Counted from the first letter of the stretch, positions 1 through 10,619 are shown. The stretch is 64,000 bases of DNA from Paenibacillus wulumuqiensis (GCF_000971965.1 NZ_KQ040792.1:186001-250000), one strand, 5' to 3'. Notes: generated from the sequence alone by a model not told the origin. Numbers and translations are program-made.

Positions 1-164
1 TCGTACGGACATTCCCGTATATGAGCAATTATATGGACTTTTACACGCTCAAGCCGCAGTACGAGAGCTTCCGGGGCGGTCAGGATTTCAGCCGGGAAGG
101 CTTCCGTCTGCTGTCGATCAAGGGACTGAACAAGTACGCATTCCCGGATGGAGCAGTGTATTAA
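1..164 (+). CDS. C-terminal end of an unidentified protein (5' truncated)
   Basis: The reading frame is open from the window edge (first full codon at base 3) and ends with TAA at 162-164. About 53 C-terminal residues are visible. They are rich in aromatic and polar residues (NYMDFYTLKPQYESF near the start, NKYAFPDGAVY at the end), which looks like a folded soluble domain. I do not recognise the family. Codon usage resembles the neighbouring genes, so it is probably a real gene continuing from the left. Confidence 0.6.
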   Translation, partial: VRTFPYMSNYMDFYTLKPQYESFRGGQDFSREGFRLLSIKGLNKYAFPDGAVY

Positions 165-490
165 TAACACCATGTTGATCTAAAGTAACTATAATATAAA
201 GTATCTCCAAAGTGGTATGGAGCCGGCGATACATTGACCGGAATGATGATTTGAGCCTGGAAGTATCTTTTCGAACAGAGATATGCCAATTTTACGCACA
301 TCCGTAATAATCGCAGTAGGTCCCTATCCAATATTTCTATCTAAAATAGCAAGCCAACCCAAAAAGCATTCTTCCTCTCTACAGACAGTAAAGGGAAAGA
401 ATGCTTTTTACTTTGTTACAGTGCAAATCTGTGGGATGCCGCAGCGCCTACCTGCCGGGATATGTGCAGAAAAAGCAGCATAACCAGGGA
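165..490. other. Intergenic region between convergent genes
   Basis: No convincing gene is present. The only structure seen is the terminator hairpin at 361-411; the small open frames here have no ribosome binding site. Confidence 0.6.
361..411. terminator. Bidirectional Rho-independent terminator
   Basis: The arms AAAAAGCATTCTT and AAGAATGCTTTTT flank a 24-base loop between two convergent genes, with A- and T-runs on the outer sides. It can serve the partial gene on the left and nudC on the right. Confidence 0.6.
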
Positions 491-1333
491 TCAGCTGTGC
501 TCCTCGACATACCAGTCAATCATCTTGCGCGCGATGCTGATACGCGGCGGGATATTCGGCAGATTGTCCACTCCGAACCAGTCCGCATGTACAATTTCCT
601 CGCCATCGACCTGGATCTCGCCACTCTCATAATCAGCGATAAATCCGACCATCAGCGAATGGGGAAACGGCCACGGCTGGCTGTCAAAGTAGCGGATATT
701 ATTAATCCGGATACCGATCTCTTCCATCGTCTCCCGCTGGACGCAGTCTTCCAGCGTCTCACCCGGTTCGACGAAGCCGGCGATCAGGCCGTACATATTG
801 TTTTTGAAATGACCGGCCCGGGCCAGCAGCAGCTGGTTATCCTTGAGAATCAGGGTAATCACAGCCGGCGCCAGACGCGGATAATGGGACAGTCCGCAGC
901 TTGGGCATACTTTGCTGCGTTCATGATCGGCATGACCGAGCGGGCTGCCGCAGCGTCCGCAGAACTGGTAGGTAGCGTCCCATGCGAGCATCTGCAATCC
1001 GCGTCCGGCAAGATGGAACAGATCCTCGTCGATCCGGTCATACAGCGCGAACAGCGGCAGAAAGGTCATGCCTGCCGGAGCTTCGGTATCCGCGTCCAGC
1101 TCGGCGGTATAACAGGAAGCCTGCTCGATATGGCCCAGATAAAGGGAGCGCACAGGCTGCAATCCATACGGCTCTGGTCCGGCAGTAACAGGCATTGTCG
1201 GCTGCTCCCCGTTTTCGTGCACGAGCAGCTCATTACCACGGAAAATAAACCAGTAACCCGTGCTATTCTCCTGCTCGGCAGGTGCCATAGCAGGCTGGTA
1301 TCGTTTATATATGCTCTCTTTGGGCTTTCTCAT
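491..1333 (-). CDS. nudC: NAD(+) diphosphatase / NADH pyrophosphatase, Nudix family
   Basis: A Nudix hydrolase of 280 residues, expected to cleave NADH or NAD-capped RNA ends to NMN(H) and AMP in the cytoplasm. A zinc ribbon of two CxxC pairs (CGRCG, CPSCG) sits near residues 121-142. It is followed by a complete Nudix box: GFVEPGE, then RETMEEIG. Just downstream is SQPWPFPHS, the array that separates NudC-type enzymes from other Nudix proteins. The N-terminal region matches the usual NudC architecture and the length is close to typical. The start is the ATG at 1333; its ribosome binding site is only moderate (AAAGG about 11 bases upstream). It appears monocistronic, convergent with the gene on the left. 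Confidence 0.9.
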   Translation of the reverse strand: MRKPKESIYKRYQPAMAPAEQENSTGYWFIFRGNELLVHENGEQPTMPVTAGPEPYGLQPVRSLYLGHIEQASCYTAELDADTEAPAGMTFLPLFALYDRIDEDLFHLAGRGLQMLAWDATYQFCGRCGSPLGHADHERSKVCPSCGLSHYPRLAPAVITLILKDNQLLLARAGHFKNNMYGLIAGFVEPGETLEDCVQRETMEEIGIRINNIRYFDSQPWPFPHSLMVGFIADYESGEIQVDGEEIVHADWFGVDNLPNIPPRISIARKMIDWYVEEHS

Positions 1334-1459
1334 CGTCTCAGAACCTTTCGCAGTGGTAGTCTTGGTCGTTAGTATCTATCCTTATCTATCCCACCGATAA
1401 TCCGGGTGGAAGTGCAGCGTACAGTACAATAAAACAGACATAATGCTGACCGTATCCGC

Positions 1460-2284
1460 CTAACGCGCCTCGTGTCTTGCCATTCTGGCGTTATGCTCTG
1501 CCAGCGGCAGGTCAAAATGATCGCGGTTGCCGATCTCGGCCGTCATGCCGCCGCCGTGCCTGGCATACAGCACGAACCAGTAAAAGATCGGATACTGACG
1601 CATCCGCGTCTGCTTGGCTCCGACCCGTACGTCGGCGAGCTGCTCATACTGCGGCCAGTAGTCGACAATATTGGGCGTGACTTTGCGGTGTGCGCGGCTG
1701 CTGGGGATATGCTCGCATACTTTTTCCGGCAGCAGTCGTTCCCGCCATGATCCGTAAAAGGTATGGGAGCTGCCGTGAGTGCGGCAAATAAACGGGCGCA
1801 GCGGATAGACACGGCAGATGCCCTTTTCCGGGTCCAGCAGCGGACAGGCGAATCCGTTGCGTCCGGCATACCGGCGAATCTGTTCCAGTTCCTGCTCCTG
1901 GTTCGTTCGGCTCGTCAGTGATGCATACATCTGGGGATTCTCGGACTGGAAAATGTCCAGATTGATCAGCGACTGCTCGAATACCGCCTGAATCTCCGCT
2001 TTGCTCCAGTGGCGCTCCATATAAGTGAGCAGCAGTTCAAACTCCACCTGGGAGACGGGAAAGTAATCCGAACAGCAGCTGCTGCAGCCAGCCGCACAGG
2101 GAGGATGGGCATCATGATGGGCGTGGTAATCCTCGATCGCCCGGTCCACCTCCTGATACAATCGGTGTACATGAGCGGCCCGGCTGTCCGGTGCGGCGCT
2201 TTTGTGACAGTGCTGGAGCTTGCGGCCGCTGCCGCAAAAGCAGGGGTTGCTGCCCGATAGTGGACGGGCCATTTCATCCGGCAT
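1460..2284 (-). CDS. YkgJ family cysteine cluster protein with N-terminal SEC-C motif
   Basis: A soluble protein of 274 residues. The N-terminus carries a SEC-C zinc-binding motif, CFCGSGRKLQHCH, as found at the SecA C-terminus. The body has the YkgJ cysteine cluster (CAAGCSSCC, then GFACPLL, GICRVYPLRPFICRTHGSS), thought to bind zinc or an iron-sulfur cluster. The molecular role of the family is not known. The frame is open for 45 more codons upstream, but only the ATG at 2284 has a good site (AAAGGACGTGAG ending about 3 bases upstream), so I place the start there. Confidence 0.8.
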   Translation of the reverse strand: MPDEMARPLSGSNPCFCGSGRKLQHCHKSAAPDSRAAHVHRLYQEVDRAIEDYHAHHDAHPPCAAGCSSCCSDYFPVSQVEFELLLTYMERHWSKAEIQAVFEQSLINLDIFQSENPQMYASLTSRTNQEQELEQIRRYAGRNGFACPLLDPEKGICRVYPLRPFICRTHGSSHTFYGSWRERLLPEKVCEHIPSSRAHRKVTPNIVDYWPQYEQLADVRVGAKQTRMRQYPIFYWFVLYARHGGGMTAEIGNRDHFDLPLAEHNARMARHEAR

Positions 2285-2693
2285 ATACTCACGTCCTTTG
2301 TAATGGGATATTGGCATCCCGAATATAAACAGGACCTGTACCCGGGGGCGCAGGTCTGGATCGTTGACAGTCACATAAGAGATGAACAGAACGTTTGCAA
2401 TCAATAGGTTCTGGATCATAAAGCAATGAATAACACCCTATGAATGCTGCCTGATGCAGAATGGGCATATTCAGGTATGCTTTTAACTTTAACCTAACTG
2501 CCAAAAGCTTGCAAAGAAGTTAGCCTGTCTATTTTCCGGCGATCTGGTGATGACCCAGCGGTGTGAACAGAACGTAAAAAGAAGATAAATAAACCTGCCT
2601 GAGCAAAATCTGTCTCTTCCGCAGAAGTTGATGGTAGAATAGAAAGATCAATTTTGATGAATACGGCGTGTGATCACGCATGGAGGCACAATC
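2285..2693. other. Intergenic region between divergent genes
   Basis: This should hold the promoters of the YkgJ-type gene (minus) and the methyltransferase (plus). I see no clear operator, riboswitch or small gene. Confidence 0.4.
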
Positions 2694-3479
2694 ATGCAAT
2701 CTTCAGAACAAAACAAAAATGCCTGGAACAGCGGCGCTTACGAGTCCTGGCTGAACCGGTTTGGAACACCGGCCCAAGCGGCCGAGAAAATAAAGTCTGA
2801 CCCTCGCAAGCGCCTCGGCATCGCACTGGATCATATGGGCGATGTGCAGGGACGCAAAATCATTAACCTGATGGGCTCCAATGGCAACAAGGCGGTCGCG
2901 CTGGCGCTGCTCGGCGCTTCGCTCACCGTTGCCGACTTCTCCGAGGAGAATCGCCAGTATGCGCTGGAGCTGGCAGAGGCTGCCGGTATAGAGCTTAAGT
3001 ACATCGTCTCCGATGTGCTGCAGATGCCGGAGGAAGAGCTGGATGGATCGTACGATATCGTCTTTATGGAGTTCGGGATTTTGCACTATTTTACCGACCT
3101 GCATCCGCTGTTTGAGGTAGTGCGCCGACTTCTCCAGCCGGGCGGAAGACTGATCCTGCAGGATTTCCACCCGATCTCCACCAAGCTGATCTCTTCACGC
3201 GGCACGACCGCCAAGATCCGCAAGCACAAGGTCGACGGCGATTATTTTGATACCTCGCTGGTGGAGAAGGAAGTCTCCTATTCCAAGTTCGCCGAATCCG
3301 CTCCTGCCGACGAACAGCAGCAAAAAGTATACCTGCGCAACTGGACACTCGGCGAGATCGTCACAGCGGTAGCTGCAACCGGTCTGGTGATCAAGGTGCT
3401 GGAAGAACTGCCGAACCTGTCTTCCGATGTATTTGATAAAGGCATCCCCAAAACATTTACCATTGTAGCCGAGCGATAA
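2694..3479 (+). CDS. Class I SAM-dependent methyltransferase
   Basis: A Rossmann-fold methyltransferase of 261 residues. Motif I is degenerate but recognisable (KIINLMGSNGNKAVALALLG), followed by TVADFSEEN (acidic end of beta 2), SDVLQMP, and post-motif LLQPGGRLILQDFHP. It resembles small-molecule methyltransferases of the Methyltransf_11/25 type; the substrate cannot be told. An upstream ATG at 2670 is in frame, but the ATG at 2694 has GGAGG seven bases ahead of it and is preferred. No operon partner is evident, since the next gene has its own upstream region. Confidence 0.8.
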   Translation: MQSSEQNKNAWNSGAYESWLNRFGTPAQAAEKIKSDPRKRLGIALDHMGDVQGRKIINLMGSNGNKAVALALLGASLTVADFSEENRQYALELAEAAGIELKYIVSDVLQMPEEELDGSYDIVFMEFGILHYFTDLHPLFEVVRRLLQPGGRLILQDFHPISTKLISSRGTTAKIRKHKVDGDYFDTSLVEKEVSYSKFAESAPADEQQQKVYLRNWTLGEIVTAVAATGLVIKVLEELPNLSSDVFDKGIPKTFTIVAER

Positions 3480-3682
3480 TCAGGTCTGTACATCTTCCTG
3501 TCTGTACGTGACAGGGCAAGCCTCTGCTGCGTGTGCAATAGCGGAATTTGTAAATAATGTAAAAACGGTGTTAATTCTTCGCCAAAATCCCCTCATTGCC
3601 TGGAATGTCCGCTAAAATGGACGCGGGTGCTCTTTTACAGAGTGTCCGAGAATGGTCTTACCAGGACAGGAGGAATAACGGA

Positions 3683-4534
3683 ATGAAGAAAGGTGCAGCG
3701 GTACTGCTTGTACTGACTTTGTCTGCGGGTCTGACGGCTTGTGGAAGCAACAACAATGCGGAAGTGGCGGCTGGCGGAGCTTCGGCTCAGGCTCAGCAGT
3801 CGCAGGCCGATCTGCCTGCGGCAAAAGAACTGCTGGATCAGGCTGCCAAAGCCGGAAGCGGCGTAAAGAGTTATGCGCTGCAGACCGAGCAGCAGGAGAC
3901 GCACAGCGGGGAGACTATCGATTCGCCGGATTCCCGCTATACGATTACCAGCCAGATTACCATGGAGCCTCCGGCTGCCTATCAGAAGATTGAACTGGAG
4001 CTGGCAGGAGCCATGAATGATTCCAATCAGCTCCAAAAGTATATTACCAGCGAGGCCATTTATTCTGCACGAAGTGAGCAATGGTACCGGGACGACAAGG
4101 AGCTGTACGAGACTCAGGCCAATCTCAGGGAATTCACCAATATTGCTGCACAGCTCCAACAGATCCAGGCGGCGGTGAATGACATGACCGTAACCGGGCA
4201 GGGCAGCAGCTACATACTGACCGGCTCGGTAAAAGACGAGACCGCCAGGCGGCAGCTGACCCAGATGCTGCTGAATCAAGCGAGTTCGTACACACCGGGC
4301 ATGCAGCGCAGCATAAAGCTGTCTACGGTGGAAGAGATGACAATTAGCTATACGCTGGATGCCGAGAGCAAGCTGCCGACCGCCAGCGAAGCGACGATCC
4401 GGCTGGCCAGCCCGCTGTCCGATGATGAGACAAAGAGCCGGATCACCGATATGAAGATTACTGCGGTATATTCCGATTATGACCGAATCACAGCGATTAC
4501 GGTGCCTGAGGAAGTAAAGGCAGCGGCGATATAA
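3683..4534 (+). CDS. Secreted lipoprotein, DUF6612-like
   Basis: The start ATG at 3683 follows a strong AGGAGG site. The 283-residue product begins with a lipoprotein signal peptide: basic MKK, a hydrophobic core and the lipobox LTAC, so the mature protein starts at Cys about 21 and is anchored on the outer face of the membrane. A short Asn/Gly/Ala/Gln-rich linker precedes a domain that alternates polar beta strands (DSRYTITSQITMEPP, TGQGSSYILTGSV), the LolA/LppX-like layout of the DUF6612 group. The function is unknown. A strong terminator follows at 4604, so the gene is transcribed alone. Confidence 0.75.
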   Translation: MKKGAAVLLVLTLSAGLTACGSNNNAEVAAGGASAQAQQSQADLPAAKELLDQAAKAGSGVKSYALQTEQQETHSGETIDSPDSRYTITSQITMEPPAAYQKIELELAGAMNDSNQLQKYITSEAIYSARSEQWYRDDKELYETQANLREFTNIAAQLQQIQAAVNDMTVTGQGSSYILTGSVKDETARRQLTQMLLNQASSYTPGMQRSIKLSTVEEMTISYTLDAESKLPTASEATIRLASPLSDDETKSRITDMKITAVYSDYDRITAITVPEEVKAAAI

Positions 4535-4603
4535 CCGTGTAGGCAGGCGACAAGGCTTAGCTGTTAATAGACGAAGAATACGAAGGATTCACGATAAATC
4601 AAG

Positions 4604-4636
4604 AAAAGCTGCTGACATACAGTCAGCAGCTTTTTT
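4604..4636 (+). terminator. Rho-independent terminator
   Basis: AAGCTGCTGAC and GTCAGCAGCTT form an 11-bp stem with a 5-base loop, followed by six T. It ends the lipoprotein transcript and could also stop the converging catalase-like gene. Confidence 0.85.
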
Positions 4637-4675
4637 GGATGGTTTTGGATGATAGGGAGAACAGTATATCCTGCT

Positions 4676-5671
4676 TTATTCCGTGTCCACGCCGGAAGCG
4701 GCTTCACCACTCCGCCGTTTCCATGACTCTGCGTAGGCAGCCCGCCGGAAATTCAGGATCGGATCATCGGACAGCTCCATGCCCTGCGGCGGCAGGACGG
4801 TAGGGTCCATAACAAGGCCTTCCGGTTCCGCAACAGGAGCGGTCAGCACCAATCGTCCGGCATCGATCCGCTGGCGCTTTTTGGGCCAGGCGGTCGTCGG
4901 GTCGTCTGTGGGATCGCCTTCCTCGCCAATAATAATGTTCAGCCGGAAGGCGGCTGTCTGCTGCTGCAGACGCTCATTTAGTTCACGTTCCAGATAATCC
5001 GGCGGCTGGGAGGTCGTATCCTTGATGGACAGCATATGTACACCAGCCTCCGGCAGCCATTCAAATTTGACGGGCTGTCGTTGTCCTGCTTCGTTGACGA
5101 GCAGATAGGCGTGGATACAATAATACAGATTGGTCACATAGCTGGTCGGTGGGCGCAGCCGCTGCACAGACAGCAGGCTCTCGCGGGCTTCACCGAAATG
5201 TCCGGTGATCTGGTGGATAATCTCCTTGATCCCCAGATTGCCGGCACGGGCTTTGTTGACGGCTTTTAACATATCCATAAAGGATTCCGGTGTACGGGCA
5301 AAGAAAACAGGTACGGTTACGGCAACCAGATTGCTCACCTTGCCTTCCGGCAGGCGAAACTGTACAGCCATGCCTTTGGCCGGAGACAGCAGATCGGCCA
5401 GTGCCGGATCGGTCGAACTCTCGGAAAAACGGACCAGTGCTTCGACCTGTGGCCCCTGCAAATGGGGTGCAGTCGTCCAGGCAGCCGCTTCGCCGCTCGG
5501 CTGGAAAGCAGCATGGTAACACGTTCCTTTGGCATGGGCACGCCGGTAACCGGGATGGCGTCCGGTCAATTTCTCGATTTCATCAACAGCCTGTACATCC
5601 AGATCCCTCGGATCTTCGCCGGTAGAGCGGTATGGCCCGGCGGCATCGGAGGAAGAATGGGAGTTATGCAT
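4676..5671 (-). CDS. Catalase-family heme protein (mini-catalase)
   Basis: The 331-residue protein carries the landmarks of the catalase fold although it is much shorter than classical catalases (about 480 or more). These are a distal-side histidine in RRAHAKGTCYHAAF, the strand VPVFFARTPESFMDML that corresponds to the 'PVFFxRDPxKFxDF' block, and a C-terminal RRAAYAESWKRR segment supplying the proximal tyrosine. Such short proteins are known as catalase-related or SrpA-like peroxidases. An in-frame GTG lies at 5680, but GAGGTGAT is best spaced for the ATG at 5671. It would be cytoplasmic because no signal peptide is seen. True catalase versus peroxidase activity cannot be decided here. Confidence 0.8.
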   Translation of the reverse strand: MHNSHSSSDAAGPYRSTGEDPRDLDVQAVDEIEKLTGRHPGYRRAHAKGTCYHAAFQPSGEAAAWTTAPHLQGPQVEALVRFSESSTDPALADLLSPAKGMAVQFRLPEGKVSNLVAVTVPVFFARTPESFMDMLKAVNKARAGNLGIKEIIHQITGHFGEARESLLSVQRLRPPTSYVTNLYYCIHAYLLVNEAGQRQPVKFEWLPEAGVHMLSIKDTTSQPPDYLERELNERLQQQTAAFRLNIIIGEEGDPTDDPTTAWPKKRQRIDAGRLVLTAPVAEPEGLVMDPTVLPPQGMELSDDPILNFRRAAYAESWKRRSGEAASGVDTE

Positions 5672-5763
5672 CAGGATCACCTCATCTATTCGAAAGATTG
5701 GGATTCACCTACATTTACCCGTTGCAACAGCTGTCAACGCGTATTGATTGCACACCTGCCGAT

Positions 5764-8520
5764 TTAACGGTCTCCTTCGGGTGAACGGGGAGAGGAAATC
5801 CGGTTCGAACGGCGATTGCTGGCAGAGGAAGAGGAGGATGGATAGGAGAGCAGCAGCTGCTCCAGATCCTCGGAAGAGACCGGCTTGCTGAACAGATAGC
5901 CCTGCATTTCATTACAGTGAATCTCCTTGAGCATATCCACCTGATGCTCGCTCTCTACCCCTTCGGCGATCACATCCATATTCAGATTGCGGGCCAGATT
6001 GACGATGGTGCTGATAATCATCTGATTGGCCTGGCTGCTGCCGATTTTGCTGGTGAATTCACGGGCGATCTTGAGTTTGTTAATCGGCAGATTCTCCAGA
6101 TAGGAAAGGGAAGAATAGCCGGTACCAAAATCATCAATGGATAGCGAGAGCCCCAGCTGCCGCAGTTCATGCAGCTTTTGGATCACATTATGAATATTCG
6201 TCATCGCGGTCGATTCGGTCAGCTCCAGCTCCAGATAGCGCGGATCGGCCTGAGTCTCGGCGAGAATATGGGCGATTCGCTCGACGATATTGTCCTGGCG
6301 GAACTGCTCCGGCGACAGATTGACCCCGATGGTGATATAACGGCCTTCATCCTGCCACTTTTTGGCCTGCTTGCAGGCTTCCCGCAGCACCCATTCCCCG
6401 ATCGGCACAATCAGCCCGGTCTTCTCCGCAATCGGAATGAAATCCCCCGGCATAATGAGTCCAATCTCCGGATGCTCCCAGCGTACCAGCGCTTCGACAC
6501 CGATGACTTTGCCCTGTCTTGCATCAATCTGCGGCTGGTAATGCAGGAACAGCTCATTGTGATACAGCGCCTGGCTGAGTTCCTTTTCCATCAGCAGCTG
6601 CTTGGAATACATGCGATCCGTATCCCGGTAGAACCGGTAGTGACTTTTGCCATTGGCTTTGACCTGATACATGGCGATATCTGCCTTTTTCATCAGGGTG
6701 ACCGGTGTCAAATCGTCATGCGGATAAAGGGCAATCCCGATGCTTGGTGTTGCGATGATCTCGTGCCCTTTGATATAATGCGGCTGGCTCAGACTCTCCA
6801 GAATGCGGTTCGCTACGCTGGCCGCTTCTTCACTGCTCGTAATCTTGCGGATGATCAAGGTGAATTCATCACCACCCTGACGTGCAATCACATCCTGCTG
6901 TCTGACGCAGTGCTGCAGACGCTCGGCGACCGAACGCAGCAGCTGGTCACCGATATCATGACCGAGCGTATCGTTAATATTTTTGAACCGATCCAGATCA
7001 ATGAACATCACGGCAAACATATGGTTATTCATCTGGGCGTCCACTACGGACTGACTCAGCGTCTCTTCAAAGGCCAAACGGTTGGACAGCCCGGTTAGTG
7101 GATCATGGTAGGCGAGGTATTTGATTTTCTCCTCGTTCATCTTGTTCTCGGTAATATCCTTGGCCAATCCGTAGATACCCACCAGTTCATCCATCACGAC
7201 AATCGGAATATTGGTCATACGGATATGGTAGTATTCCCCTTTGAGATTGCGAATTGACAGATCGTACTGCTGCGGAATTCCCTGGGCGACCAAGAGCAGA
7301 TGCTGCTCGACCGCTTCGGCGTAATTCTCGGTCACCAGATCACAGCAGTTCTCACCGATCAGTTCCTCGACGCTGGCGCCAAGCAGCTGGGCACCGGACA
7401 CATTGACACTGTCGATCGTACCATCCAGACCGAACGAGAACACGGCATCCGGATGATATTCAAAAATCGAACGGTACCGCTGCTCGCTGATCTCCAGCTG
7501 CTGGGTTTTCTCGTACAGGCTGCGTACGAGCCGCTGATTCTCCAGAATAATCATCAGCTGCCGTGCAACCACGAGCAGAATCGCAATACTGGCTCCGATC
7601 GTTATCGCCGAGCTTCCCTGCGGAAAGAACACCATAAAGGCGAACAATCCGGCCAGACCGATATAAGGCAGCATCAGGCGGAACACATCGGGTGTAGACA
7701 GCTGCTGCAGCATACACTTGGTGGTTCGAAGCCGGGGTGTACGTATTTCATTTTTGTGGAGGAAGCCGGCGAATCCGACCAGCAGGAGCCCAAGAATGAA
7801 CAGAGGGTCCGACCAGCTGCCCGAAGAGTATGTCTCATCAACGATCATGTACAGGAAGATGGAATCTCCAATGACCTGGGAGAGCAGACCCGTAAACAGG
7901 GTAAGGATAACAATGTTGGACATGGTGTACCGGATATCAAAATAGATGCTCATCGCACCGAACAATAGCGCCAGATCACCCAGCGCATAACCAATGGACA
8001 GCATAATGGAAGGAGATAATGGATCAGATCCCATAGTCGAGATAATCGGCCCAATCAGGAATTCCCAGCTGAACGTCGAGATGACGGTCATAACGATGGA
8101 AATATCCAGCAGCAGCCGGATGACCGGATAGCCTCTTTTCTCACGGGTTAACTTATAGATAAAGGCAGACATATAGAAGGTCACTTGCAGAATGTAAAAG
8201 ATATCAGAGGGGCCGGGAAAAGGGACTTCAACTCCCAGAATATTCTCATAAAACAGCCAGATCACTTCCGCGACAAAGTAGCTGTAGCAGCCCAGTGCCG
8301 CCAGCAGCCAGAAGAGACGCTGATCGTTGTTTCTTTTTTTCCAAGCAGAAGTCAGCCAGAATGCAGCGAGTAGACTTCCACTGGTAGATAAAATATTACC
8401 GCCCCAGGTCTGGATCGATTCATTCTCGTTCCAGTAAGTAATCCAAAAGTAGTAAATAAGTGTGAAGCTCACAATAAATAAAAAGGTCAAAATAGGTTTA
8501 TACCGCGGCCATTTGTGCAT
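5764..8520 (-). CDS. Membrane-anchored PAS-GGDEF-EAL cyclic-di-GMP protein
   Basis: A 918-residue protein with about ten hydrophobic segments in residues 10-345, a PAS domain around 350-465, GGDEF around 470-630 and EAL around 640-895. The GGDEF signature is intact (RQGGDEF), as are EALVRWEHP and DFGTGYSS of the EAL domain, so both c-di-GMP synthesis and breakdown are chemically possible. The N-terminal membrane block is not a module I can name; it may sense a membrane or extracellular cue. The start is the ATG at 8520 (AGAGGG six bases upstream) rather than an in-frame TTG at 8541. A paralogue of the same design lies at 23707-26397. Confidence 0.9.
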   Translation of the reverse strand: MHKWPRYKPILTFLFIVSFTLIYYFWITYWNENESIQTWGGNILSTSGSLLAAFWLTSAWKKRNNDQRLFWLLAALGCYSYFVAEVIWLFYENILGVEVPFPGPSDIFYILQVTFYMSAFIYKLTREKRGYPVIRLLLDISIVMTVISTFSWEFLIGPIISTMGSDPLSPSIMLSIGYALGDLALLFGAMSIYFDIRYTMSNIVILTLFTGLLSQVIGDSIFLYMIVDETYSSGSWSDPLFILGLLLVGFAGFLHKNEIRTPRLRTTKCMLQQLSTPDVFRLMLPYIGLAGLFAFMVFFPQGSSAITIGASIAILLVVARQLMIILENQRLVRSLYEKTQQLEISEQRYRSIFEYHPDAVFSFGLDGTIDSVNVSGAQLLGASVEELIGENCCDLVTENYAEAVEQHLLLVAQGIPQQYDLSIRNLKGEYYHIRMTNIPIVVMDELVGIYGLAKDITENKMNEEKIKYLAYHDPLTGLSNRLAFEETLSQSVVDAQMNNHMFAVMFIDLDRFKNINDTLGHDIGDQLLRSVAERLQHCVRQQDVIARQGGDEFTLIIRKITSSEEAASVANRILESLSQPHYIKGHEIIATPSIGIALYPHDDLTPVTLMKKADIAMYQVKANGKSHYRFYRDTDRMYSKQLLMEKELSQALYHNELFLHYQPQIDARQGKVIGVEALVRWEHPEIGLIMPGDFIPIAEKTGLIVPIGEWVLREACKQAKKWQDEGRYITIGVNLSPEQFRQDNIVERIAHILAETQADPRYLELELTESTAMTNIHNVIQKLHELRQLGLSLSIDDFGTGYSSLSYLENLPINKLKIAREFTSKIGSSQANQMIISTIVNLARNLNMDVIAEGVESEHQVDMLKEIHCNEMQGYLFSKPVSSEDLEQLLLSYPSSSSSASNRRSNRISSPRSPEGDR

Positions 8521-8921
8521 TATAATCCCTCTAATTTGCAATATTTTAGTCTATATTACCCAATATATAGAATTTTGTACCTAGAAAAATTAGTAATAAA
8601 TATAGGTCTAAAGGTAAATAGCTTAGGTAGTTAATATTAAAGGATTTGAAACATAAAAGAAATACATAAATGAGAATTTTGGGAAAAAAATTACGGTAAA
8701 TATCGACATATCATGGGATTTGAGAGGAAATATAAGGAAGAAGATCATTTGATAAATGCCTAATGGATGTAAATGGAAAATTAGGTTTGAAAATGGATGA
8801 AAATAAAAAGCTTCTTGATCCGTATCTGCATATAAACCCGCAGAGTATGGATCAAGAAGCTGACAAAGAAATAAGCTGAGAACTATAAAATTCACAATAC
8901 TGTGATTTCCGGGCAAATAAA
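8521..8921. other. AT-rich intergenic region
   Basis: This AT-rich stretch separates the anti-sigma-like gene from the GGDEF-EAL gene on the same strand. It holds the terminator at 8804-8861 and presumably the GGDEF-EAL promoter. No gene is supported. Confidence 0.5.
8804..8861 (-). terminator. Rho-independent terminator of the sigma/DUF4179 operon
   Basis: Read on the minus strand, AGCTTCTTGATCC pairs with GGATCAAGAAGCT around a 27-base loop and is followed by TTTTTATTTT. It lies about 60 bases past the DUF4179 stop codon. Confidence 0.8.
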
Positions 8922-10619
8922 TTACGGTTGTCTGAAAGCAGAGGCTGCCAAGGGAATAGCTGCTTCTGTTATCTGTTCTGGATTCTCTTCCGTATAAAAG
9001 AGAATATTAACTTTCGCACTGGAACCGGTAAAATGTCTGTATACTTCGATGTTCTTGTTGTTACCATCCCCCAGGGCGTTAACCGTTAGCGGCTGGCCGA
9101 ACATTTGCTCACCATTATGGAAGATGGAAGTCTGACTGATTCCACCAAAATGAACATCATTACTCTCTGTCTGAATATATAAGTGTCCATCCTGCCGATA
9201 ATAGGTCCAGTTAACTGCAAAGCCGTTGATTCTAGTCTGCAGGGATTTCCGCTGTTCCGTAATATCGGGCAGGTTCACTGATAGATGATCGCCATGATGG
9301 GCAATAATCTGGTGCTGGGCTCTCAGGATCAGCGCTGTATCATTGTTAATGTTGATTCCCTGCGGACGTTCAAAAATTAAAGTGAATGTTCCGGAAGCAT
9401 GCCTATGGGTATCCGGTGATATCTCTGCGTATCCAGGCAGAGCTTTACCATCTGCCAGCAAATCGTATTTGGTAAAAGGAAGTACAGAATCCGGATTGGA
9501 TTCGCTGAGCCGAATACGAATCTGCGTAGGAGAGATAACTATATGAGTCAGCTGAATATCGGTATTGTCTGATCCCAATGGGATAGATAGCGGCTGCTGG
9601 ATCGTACTGCTCCCCATCTGCCTTTTATCCAATGCGATATCAAAATCCCAGTGGTCTGCAAAACGCTGTACTTCCTTGGTATATTCAAGCTGGTATAACA
9701 GCCCCGTTTGTTCCAGATCGTCAGGCAGATAATAATCCTGAGCCGTATAACGTCCCTGCTCATCGGGTACTCCATAGGTTCCGCTGTGGGAAGGCTGCAC
9801 CGGTGTGCCTTCGGCTGTGTAGAGGTGAAGTTGCGGATAACTCCATGCTCTGGCTTCTTCATTTGTAAAAGAAAGAGCGGAACGAACAAGCGTCTGTTCT
9901 TGTCCCTGCGGAATAATCTGCACTTCCATTTGATCAAGGCCATTCTGCTGAATATCAAAGCGCTGGAGCTGCTCCGTCTGCGAATCCAGATCGAGCGTCT
10001 GCTTGTCGGATTGAAGAAACTGTAGATTCTCCAGCGAAAGATGCACAGATAACGTGTTGGAAGGCGGTGTCCATCCGGTTTCCAGATAACCGGTAAAACG
10101 TTGGCTGGCCTCATCCCACTGCTGCTGCATAGTAAGCCCCGGAATATCCTTGCCCTGGGCATCTGTTAACTTCATTTGTAAAAAACCAAAATGCTGTGCT
10201 GTTTTTCTGCCGGGATCAAGACTGTATAAAAAGACCGTACGGTTGTCATCTACAATAGCGGTATGGATCGTCATAGTTACGCCACTCTGCGTAACCGATT
10301 GCTCTACAGGCTGTCCCAGCTGTTGTGTCAATGCAGACTGTATGCCGCTGCGGTAATGAAGTACGCGGCTCCAATCTATCTGTATGGCTGCATATACAGG
10401 AACAGCTGCAACAAGAAGACTAAGGGAAGCGATGAATAACGCCTTTTCCCAAGGTGCTTTTTCTTTTGGCAAAGAAGGAAGGGATATATCCTGTACAGGT
10501 CGGGAGCCTGCGGCAGGCGGTTGGTTCGCTTCCATACGGGTCCACATATGATCAAAATCAGGATAGGTCAGTTCTTCTTTTGCAACTTGCTGCTTCAGTA
10601 CGTCTTCAATAGGTTTCAT
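8922..10619 (-). CDS. DUF4179 membrane protein, probable anti-sigma factor
   Basis: A 565-residue single-pass membrane protein. A short cytoplasmic N-terminus (MKPIEDVLKQQV onward) precedes one transmembrane segment near residues 60-80 (ALFIASLSLLVAAVPVYAAI). The large outer part is beta-rich, matching the DUF4179 domain followed by a DUF5643-like C-terminal region. Its start overlaps the end of the ECF sigma gene by 14 bases. Such translational coupling is typical of sigma/anti-sigma pairs, so I infer that its cytoplasmic tail holds the sigma factor inactive until an envelope signal arrives. The signal is unknown. A terminator follows. Confidence 0.8.
   Translation of the reverse strand: MKPIEDVLKQQVAKEELTYPDFDHMWTRMEANQPPAAGSRPVQDISLPSLPKEKAPWEKALFIASLSLLVAAVPVYAAIQIDWSRVLHYRSGIQSALTQQLGQPVEQSVTQSGVTMTIHTAIVDDNRTVFLYSLDPGRKTAQHFGFLQMKLTDAQGKDIPGLTMQQQWDEASQRFTGYLETGWTPPSNTLSVHLSLENLQFLQSDKQTLDLDSQTEQLQRFDIQQNGLDQMEVQIIPQGQEQTLVRSALSFTNEEARAWSYPQLHLYTAEGTPVQPSHSGTYGVPDEQGRYTAQDYYLPDDLEQTGLLYQLEYTKEVQRFADHWDFDIALDKRQMGSSTIQQPLSIPLGSDNTDIQLTHIVISPTQIRIRLSESNPDSVLPFTKYDLLADGKALPGYAEISPDTHRHASGTFTLIFERPQGININNDTALILRAQHQIIAHHGDHLSVNLPDITEQRKSLQTRINGFAVNWTYYRQDGHLYIQTESNDVHFGGISQTSIFHNGEQMFGQPLTVNALGDGNNKNIEVYRHFTGSSAKVNILFYTEENPEQITEAAIPLAASAFRQP

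Noticed and set aside
401-1372. A 323-codon plus-strand frame across nudC
   Set aside because: It is antisense to an unmistakable Nudix gene and has no start signal.
5917-8373. Long open frames on the plus strand opposite the GGDEF-EAL gene (for example 6169-7098)
   Set aside because: They are mirror images of a high-coding-bias gene, lack ribosome binding sites, and their translations have no domain signature. The same holds for frames opposite malP, the ECF ATPase and the Bce permease.
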